From: Ganoderma boninense
Taxonomy: Eukaryota; Basidiomycota; Agaricomycetes; Polyporales; Polyporaceae
Length of the DNA: 64,000 nucleotides
Reading direction: 5' to 3'
Assembly: GCA_002900995.3 (NCBI GenBank)
Contig: CM035305.1
Coordinates: forward strand, 3,890,467 to 3,954,466
Shown here: piece by piece, positions 57,860 to 64,000 of the stretch
Layout of the letters: the number at the start of each line of letters is the position of its first letter
Position numbering within the stretch: position 1 is the first letter of the stretch
Notes under the pieces: model-generated
What the model was told of the DNA's origin: nothing
Seen by the model: only the letters and a program-made list of their open reading frames with translations
Databases searched by the model: none
Program-made: the position numbers and the translations under genes

Positions 57860-58227
57860 AAGATGCGAGGATATTAGATGATATCGAGAAGTGTACACAT
57901 GCTGTAAGACGACATAGAGTCGCGCGAAAGCGCGAATGCAATTCACGGCTAGAACTATTCACTTTCCCGGCACTGGCATACCTAATGGGTTTCACTGTTC
58001 CAGGGCGACTTGCGAGTCGGCTCCCTTCATGATTCATGTGAGCTTTCAATGGTCATGATGTAGGCAAGAGACTGAATGGATGGTGAACACTTCTTCGATG
58101 TTGGTCCTCTGGTCCTATCCTCTACACAGATGATACATGATTGTAGTACGTAGATGTTGTCAACTCCTTTCTGACTTTAGGGTATGCGCGAAGGTAAACA
58201 TACAGCGGTCGGGCGAACCTCGGGTAT
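57860..58227. other. convergent 3' region
   Basis: Holds the 3' UTRs of the mutase gene and the secreted-protein gene. No coding frame is seen. Confidence 0.5.
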
Positions 58228-58827
58228 TCAGGCGTAGACCACTGCTGTCGTCTCGAGCCCGTACTCCAATGGGACACCTCCCTGGAAACATTTCATATCG
58301 GTGAGACTGCTGGTATAAAGCGACATGGATGAAATACGTACCGGGCAATCTTTGTAGGTCTCAACAACCGAGAAGTAGAGCGTCTGCCCGTCCGCCGCGC
58401 TACTGACGGTCGGGAAGGTCAGCGTCGAGGGGGGAGGCGTCTCCTTAGTTGGAAGGCCTGTGCAATGGAGGATAAAAATGAGGACTACTCGAGACGCGGG
58501 GCACTCACCAAAGTTGGCGATGAGGTAGTCGCCGAAATGGTACACGAAACTTCCATCTGCGAGGCCCCCGCTGGTGGTCACGTCCCACGATGTTGGGGCC
58601 GAAGTGCTCAGGTACACGGAGATGGGAGTGTACCCGGAGTGACAGAGGTTCTCGTCGGTGTATGAGAACGAGAAGGTAGAGCCGGGCGAAAGGATGCTCC
58701 CACTTGCGGGTTGTACGGTCGTTCCATGCTGCGACTCAACGATCTGGCGAGGCGTGACAGCCGCCATGACACCAGTCAAAAGAAAGGAGAGAGCAAGGGT
58801 GGATGCAGAAGGGAAAGTGAAGCGCAT
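58228..58827 (-). CDS. Small secreted protein of unknown function
   Basis: Starts MRFTFPSASTLALSFLLTGV at 58827, a clear signal peptide (cleavage likely near GVMAAVTPRQ). The mature part of about 140 residues reads SGSILSPGSTFSFSYTDENL, CHSGYTPISVYLSTSAPT, SFVYHFGDYLIANFG, then after an intron LPTKETPPPSTLTFPTV, ADGQTLYFSVVETYKDCP and after a second intron GGVPLEYGLETTAVVYA. The alternation of strands and the Cys pair suggest a beta-sandwich fold (inference). Both introns are about 55-60 nt and in frame. An in-frame upstream ATG exists (58890) but would bury the signal peptide. Similar small secreted proteins are common in Agaricomycetes; I know no function. Confidence 0.72.
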   Translation of the reverse strand: MRFTFPSASTLALSFLLTGVMAAVTPRQIVESQHGTTVQPASGSILSPGSTFSFSYTDENLCHSGYTPISVYLSTSAPTSWDVTTSGGLADGSFVYHFGDYLIANFGECPASRVVLIFILHCTGLPTKETPPPSTLTFPTVSSAADGQTLYFSVVETYKDCPVRISSMSLYTSSLTDMKCFQGGVPLEYGLETTAVVYA

Positions 58828-59479
58828 GTTTGGTTGTCGAAAGCTGAGGCTGAGGCCGCAGTGGAAGATTACAGGCAGAGCGTGAGTCATTTTATAGTAC
58901 TCGACCCGTTGGGCCGAGACAATTCATCACGCTCGGCATAGCGAGAATCCTCGAGATTCGCAAACAGCTGCAGACGACTGATGTTAGTACGTCTAGAGAA
59001 TTAGATGTCACGGCAGCGGAGCGGTTTTACTCACACAACAATCTGGGCATCGGGACTTGTGCCCTTATTCCACGGTGCACGCTGAACCCCGACGCATCAA
59101 ATGCGGCCCAGGCCAGGTACCGCGCGCAACCTCTACTTCTCCGAGAGGACGCCCTTATGGAACGGGCGGATTCGTGCCCCGCCTCCTGCGCTCTCCTGCG
59201 CTCCAGATACGACGACGAAGGGACATAAGGTGGCTAGGAGACTCAACCCCCATCATCTGTGAGCGTAGCTGGTAAATGCGATTGATAAGCTGTGTCAGAC
59301 TTTCCGCCAAATCCCTCACCTGGAAGTATGGCCGAGTCTTGGAAAGTTGGTGGGTGACGTCACGAGACGCGAGTACTTCGGACTGGTGGAAATGCACGTG
59401 AGCGCAATGTCCTTGGTTAGATAACGATCTGCACCAAGCCTGGCCCACCCAGGACGAGTCTGGTCTGAACGCAAGGACC
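58828..59479. other. divergent promoter region
   Basis: Between the secreted-protein gene and the kinase gene, which point away from each other. No coding frame supported. Confidence 0.5.
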
Positions 59480-60380
59480 ATGGATCCAATCGCAGACGAG
59501 CTCGCTACGTTCCTGTCCAACCGTCTCAAAGAGTAAGCGATGCGCCTACGCTCGTACGAGAGATAGCACTGTAACTAACTCGGACGTCGCCTTGAAGCGC
59601 ACCCCCAGCTGCCCGACTGATTGTTGGCATTGCGGGTGTACCGGCGTCGGGCAAGTCCACCCTCGCACACCTCATAACCGAGCGCGTCAACGACACAGCG
59701 CGTGGTTTGTCTTCACCACCCCAGACTGCGAACAATGACACGACCTCGGCAGTCGACAATCCCGAACACATCGCAGTATGTGTCGGCTTGGATGGCTGGC
59801 ACCTCACGCGTGCCCAACTCGACGCGTTTCCAGACCCGAAGCTTGCGCATGATCGGCGCGGCGCGCACTGGACGTTCGACGGAGAGGGTTACGCTGCCTT
59901 CGTTCGCGCCCTTCGATATCCGGCAGCAACGACCGACGAGAGCGCGTCTCCTAAAAACCAGACAGTTTACGCACCTTCCTTCGACCACGCGAGGAAAGAC
60001 CCTATCTTCGATTCAATACCGGTATATCCACACCACAGACTCGTAATCCTAGAAGGCCTGTATACCTTCCTCAAGACCGAGCCATGGCTTGCCGCGTCCA
60101 AGTTGCTTGACGAGCGGTGGTGGGTGGACATAAGTGAGGAGGCTGCAGAGAAGAGGTTAGTCGTGAGGCATGTCAAGACTGGAGTAGCGAAGGATATGGA
60201 GGAAGCTATATGGAGGTCAAGAGAGAATGACGTGCCGAGTAAGCCATGACCGACTCTTCTCTGTGTGTTCCACCCATTGACGCATATCTCAAAGATGGCC
60301 GATTTGTCCGGGAGAATATGATGGAGCCTACAAGGGTGATTAAAAATATAGAAGACCCGGTCTACAGCACGGTTGAGTAG
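59480..60380 (+). CDS. P-loop kinase of the uridine kinase/phosphoribulokinase superfamily (Yfh7-like)
   Basis: Starts MDPIADELATFLSNRLK at 59480. Exon 2 begins about 59598: APPAARLIVGIAGVPASGKS, so the Walker A is GVPASGKST. CVGLDGWHLTRAQLDAFPDP and HDRRGAHWTFDGEGYAAFV match fungal Yfh7-type kinases, with the Asp of GLDGWH as a likely catalytic/Mg site. Then VYAPSFDHARKDPI, HRLVILEGLYTFLK (Walker B-like strand), WWVDISEEAAEKRLVVRHVK and after a second intron NGRFVRENMMEPTRVIKNIE with the end at TAG 60378-60380. Superfamily members phosphorylate nucleosides, pantothenate or sugars; the substrate of this branch is not established. Intact, three exons. Tail-to-tail with APC11, about 190 bp apart. 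Confidence 0.85.
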
Positions 60381-60567
60381 GTGAAGGTCAGCGTGGTCCA
60401 TGCACTGTATTGGGGGCGTACCGTAGTCTCAGAAATGCAGTTTGTTCATCGTCAGGAGTGAAAGGGAACAACGTTATAGTATACAATCCGGGCTGTATGC
60501 GATATGAATACACGTGCGTAAGGTCCTCCAAGACAGCGACAGCGACAGCCCGTCCGGAAGCTCGAGG

Positions 60568-60983
60568 CTACCGCCCATCGACCTTCCTCTCTGCCGTGAC
60601 TGATTCACAGTTAATCAGCTATAAACTTTGTAAAAAGCCGGGTCACAACGCACCCCACGGTCTTCTATCCATAGGGCATTGCTGCTTGGACGACGCGGTG
60701 CCAATCCATTGTAGTAAGCAATGCATATGGAAGACGTGTGTGCACTCGCCCCATACTGAACCACAGGGTGATTGGTTGGTCAGTCGACGCGAAAGAACAG
60801 AAGGAAAGGACACGCACTCAGTGGACAGTCGTCGCCGGGCATCTTGCACGAGGGACAACACCCCTCAAATGGGACGCGACAGATGCCACAAACATCACCC
60901 TCGCCATCATCTTCGGGGTCGTGAGTGCCCGTATCCCAACGCCATTGGGCAATCGCGTGCCATTTCTTGATCTTGACCTTCAT
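60568..60983 (-). CDS. APC11: Anaphase-promoting complex subunit 11 (RING-H2)
   Basis: The catalytic RING subunit of the APC/C ubiquitin ligase. Start at 60983: MKVKIKKWHAIAQWRWDTGT, then CGICRVPFEGCCPSCKMPGD, DCPL (zinc ligands), an intron, and IWGECTHVFHMHCLLQWIGT, ASSKQQCPMDRRPW. A second intron has donor GTGCGT after TGGG and acceptor CAG at about 60599, giving the expected WVTA ending followed by ERKVDGR. The stop is at 60568. If that intron were retained the protein would end GAL at 60643. About 100 residues, close to the family norm. The extra C between GC and CPSC is typical of Apc11. Confidence 0.93.
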
Positions 60984-61634
60984 TGACGCGTCGAGCGGCC
61001 GTGCAATGGGAAAAGAGGGAGGGGTGCGGGAGGATGCGCGAAGGGAGGACGGGGAAGGGCAGAGAGGGGCGTTGTTTGGGCGTGTGGACGCGTTGACGCG
61101 TTTGTTGGAGATCACGCACGCGCGACTCGGACTTGTTGTCCGGGTGTCGGGCAGTCGCCCGTCGCCATCTGCCCTCGCCTTCTCGCTGCTCCTCTTCTCT
61201 CTTGCCAATGCGCCTCAACGGGTTGAGCACTGTCTATTTCGACGTCTGGCTGTGCAACCTCGACTAGCACCGCGTCAGAAATCCGCGTCTTGGCGCAATC
61301 CACTTGCTATGCTCATCACGTGCGACCCCTCGGGCAATGTAGCTGGACTGGGCGAGCTGCCCTGTGGCGGCACATCGACGACAATTGCCAAACAACTTAT
61401 TCTTGTACGCCCACTCTGCATTGTTGGTGTTGTCTCCTATCCATCTGCCAGCCTTAACCTCGTAATTTTGCATCGCCTGGTTCACGCCTGGTTCACGCTC
61501 ACCACGCCTACGGCGTCTCTTATCAACCTAACATCAACTGACCAGCATCTGCTCCCAGGAGCAGCACCACCACCTTCCTCTGCTTTCATTTGTTCCGCCA
61601 CTTTAGCTCTATCTCTCTTTGGACAGCGGTGGAG
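60984..61634. other. divergent promoter region (APC11 / GH99-like)
   Basis: 650 bp between two genes that point away from each other. No supported coding frame on either strand. Confidence 0.5.
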
Positions 61635-64000
61635 ATGGCCAGTCTCACCAAGGGCAGGACTCTCAAGCGCGCCGATCCGTCCACCATCCACGACAAGTTC
61701 CTAGTTGGGTACCAAGGCTGGTTCACCTGCCCCGGCGATGGAAAACCTGTCGGTCCCGGGCACCACGGTTGGCTGCACTGGTTCAACTACCCAATACCTG
61801 ACGGTGGACGTCCGAACACCGATCTCTGGCCTGATACATCCGAATACACGCCATCTGAGCTCTTCGCGGCTCCCGGATTGAGGTATGCGGACGGAGAGCA
61901 GGCGTTCGTGTTCTCTTCCAGACACCCGAGGACCGTACAGAGGCACTTCAACTGGATGGCGTTACATGGCGTGGATGGAGCGTTCTTGCAGAGGTTTCTG
62001 GGGCAGTGCGATGTGGAGCAGGGCAATGAAGGCATCCGGAGACAGAGGGACGAAGTCGGGGACAGGGTCCGGGAAGCAGCTGAGAAGGAGGGCCGTGTAT
62101 ATGCCATTATGTGAGTTTTCCTCTCCTCGGGCTGTGTGCTGAATGCTTAGGTTCCTGGCCGTTCCGCCACGATCAGGTATGACATCTCGGAGTCGCTCCC
62201 GACCGCATCAAGCGCGTTATCGAGCACGACTGGATACACCTCATTCGCCGCAGAGGCGTCTTGGATTCGCCCGCATACTTGCGCGAACAAGGGCGGCCTG
62301 TCGTTGCGCTGTGGGGATTTGGAATGTCCGATGCACACCATTCACCAGAAACTGTGCGTGCCGTGACCCGTTTCATCCGCGACAATACCCCAGGTGGCGC
62401 GTATATCATGGCTGGCGTGCCAGCGCACTGGCGGACCTCTGTCATGGACGCCGACCCGAACCCGGAGTTTGTGCGGGTATATATGGAGGAGTTCGACGCC
62501 ATCTCTCCGTGGACGATTGGGCGGTATAGCGACGAAGACGGCGCAGACCGATTCGAGGAGGAGAAGATCAAGGGCGACGTGGAATTTATCAAGGCTCACA
62601 ACGAGAGGTGGGAGATGCACAAGACTACGATGAGGAAGATGGACTATATACCAGTCATTCACCCTGGTGGCTCGGTGAGTAGCCAAATTTCTATGTGCAA
62701 CGCTGAGTATAGGATGTTTGTTACTGAGCCATGTACAGGGATATAACCTTTCTGAGGGAAGGTGGAAGTGGAATGATGCCCCTCGTAATGGCGGTCGTTA
62801 CTTATGGCGTCAGGTGTACAACGTGCGTCGGCACAACATCCGGACCATCTATGGTGCGATGTGGGACGAGTGAGTCGGCGTCAGCGATATCAACGGCGCG
62901 CAACAAGAGGTTCTGAATGCATTGATCACAGATACGACGAGGCACTGCGTTCATGCCAGTCGTCTCCCACAAGAGACAAGTACCTGTGCATGAGCAGTAT
63001 CGCTTCATGGCACTGGACGAGGACGGCTTCGACCTGCCTCCCGATTGGTATATGCGTATATGTGGATTTGCTGCGGAGGGTCTCCGTGGTGAGCGCTTGG
63101 TCCTCGATACATTTCCCTCGAAGGAACTGCAGGATTACTGGTCGTCACGCCCCCATTATGAAGACGAGGCGGGTTCGTCATCGGTGGTGGGGGGTTCTGG
63201 GTCAGGATCAGGCAGCGCAGAAAAGGAAGAGGGACAAACTTGGGAGGAATGGAGCAAGATGATGCAATCCAAGGAGAACGGCGACGAGCCTCCTCCGCCG
63301 CCTTATAGCCTTGAGGCCGATGAACCCCAGAGTCAAGCCGCTTCCCCCGCGGCTCCCCCAGTTGTGCCACTTGAGCGACGCCCGTCGACCCAGGTCCAGG
63401 CTCCGCCGTCTACGCCTTCGTCAACTCGCCCCGTGGCCCCCATTGTCAACAGCGGCTCGCGTCCAGAGAGATTTCCAATAGCCCCACAAAATCCCTCAGC
63501 GGTTAGCCATCCATCCAGTCCCCAGTTTCCGCCTCATCCCATCCCGACAGATGAGTTCAGCCGCCTGGCCGTAACCTCGTCCCATCCGTCTTCTCCACAG
63601 CCTGACCAAGCACAATTTGCTCAGTACCATCATGTTCATTCTCACCCCTCGTCTCCTCATCTTTCACCTCTTCCGATATCCCCTGCCCATTCCCAGCATT
63701 CACACCAGTCGCACCATTCGCATACATCCTCGCATTCCGCGCCGTATCCTCCAACGGAGCCTGGATTCGCCCCGCCTATCTTTCCTGCTCCTTCTGTTCC
63801 TTCTGCCCCTTCTGGTCCTCCTGGCCAGTGGGCGCAGGCGGCATGGCCGCCTCCTGAATGGAATTCTCCGCAGGGTCCAACGGCAATTCCAGTTATAGGA
63901 CAATTCTTCCAGGAGTCGTCGCATATTCAACTCGCAGCATGGACCAGGTTACTCTCCCTCTTACCACCCGTCCCCCAATACGAGCTCGCCACCACCTGCG
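61635..64000 (+). CDS. GH99-like (GH71/GH99 superfamily) protein, 3' end beyond the window
   Basis: Starts MASLTKGRTLKRADPSTIHD at 61635 with no signal peptide. The catalytic-type barrel reads KFLVGYQGWFTCPGDGK, GHHGWLHWFNYPIPDGGRPN, LWPDTSEY, AFVFSSRHPRTVQRHFNWMA, GVDGAFLQRF, YDIS, IKRVIEHDWIHLIRRRGVLD, PVVALWGFGMSDAHHS, GGAYIMAGVPAHWRTSVMDA, EEFDAISPWTIGRYSDE, YIPVIHPGGS, GYNLSEGRWKWNDAPRNGGR and TIYGAMWDEYDEGTAFMPVV. Basidiomycete relatives are often labelled xylosidase/arabinosidase, but GH99 members act on mannans, so the substrate is open. After about residue 430 a long Pro/Ser/His-rich tail begins (WEEWSKMMQSKENGDEP, PPPPYSLEADEP) and runs to the window edge. A base is apparently missing at GG 62189-62190 (YDIS to GVAPDRI). 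The frame within the last ~80 bases is uncertain. Confidence 0.82.

Overview
This window is nuclear DNA of a filamentous basidiomycete, most likely an Agaricomycete (mushroom or polypore type). The evidence is a moderately GC-rich sequence, densely packed genes on both strands, many short GT-AG introns (mostly about 45-65 nt), very small exons, and fungal-specific proteins such as a TRK potassium transporter, Swc5, PSP1-domain and Rgp1 proteins and S10 carboxypeptidases. I see no bacterial operon structure, rRNA or CRISPR array.

Layout. 0-0.6 kb: 3' end of an unidentified gene. 1.4-3.7 kb (+): chromodomain/SET histone H3K9 methyltransferase. 4.2-6.5 kb (-): CaMK-type kinase. 6.5-9.2 kb: gene-poor. 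9.2-10.9 kb (+): HMG-box regulator. 11.5-13.0 kb (-): family-1 dihydroorotate dehydrogenase. 14.4-15.3 kb (-): TRAPPC5/Trs31. 15.6-18.8 kb (+): large BTB-domain protein. 19.0-20.0 kb (-): Swc5, divergent from a cullin-repeat-only protein at 20.2-21.3 kb (+). 21.9-22.3 kb (+): Med9-like protein. 22.6-22.8 kb: decayed partial copy of the cullin-like gene. 23.5-25.2 kb (+): single-pass membrane protein. 25.6-28.6 kb (-): low-complexity hypothetical. 29.9-30.6 kb: non-autonomous PIF/Harbinger-type transposon with terminal inverted repeats. 31.2-32.4 kb (+): GNAT acetyltransferase, convergent with a PSP1-domain protein (33.3-35.5 kb, -). 36.8-40.0 kb (-): Rgp1. 41.1-44.7 kb (+): TRK transporter. 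45.9-47.1 kb (+): COP9 signalosome subunit 7. 47.8-50.3 and 51.4-54.0 kb (+): tandem S10 serine carboxypeptidases. 54.1-55.1 kb (-): uncertain gene. 55.7-57.9 kb (+): cofactor-independent phosphoglycerate mutase. 58.2-58.8 kb (-): small secreted protein. 59.5-60.4 kb (+): Yfh7-like P-loop kinase. 60.6-61.0 kb (-): APC11. 61.6 kb to the right edge (+): GH99-like protein with a proline/serine/histidine-rich tail.

Most genes are unrelated housekeeping or regulatory genes; there is no obvious biosynthetic or defence cluster. Chromatin (SUV39/Clr4-like, Swc5, Med9-like), ubiquitin/NEDD8 control (cullin-like, CSN7, APC11) and vesicle traffic (TRAPPC5, Rgp1) are each represented, but I see no sign that they are co-regulated. 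The most distinctive items are the cullin N-terminal-repeat protein with its nearby relic, the Harbinger-like element, several exons of only 7-19 nt that encode structurally critical residues, and GC-AG introns. At least a dozen conserved reading frames are broken by apparent one-base indels, often beside G or C runs. This looks more like consensus error in the assembly than mass pseudogenisation, and it must be kept in mind when using the gene models.
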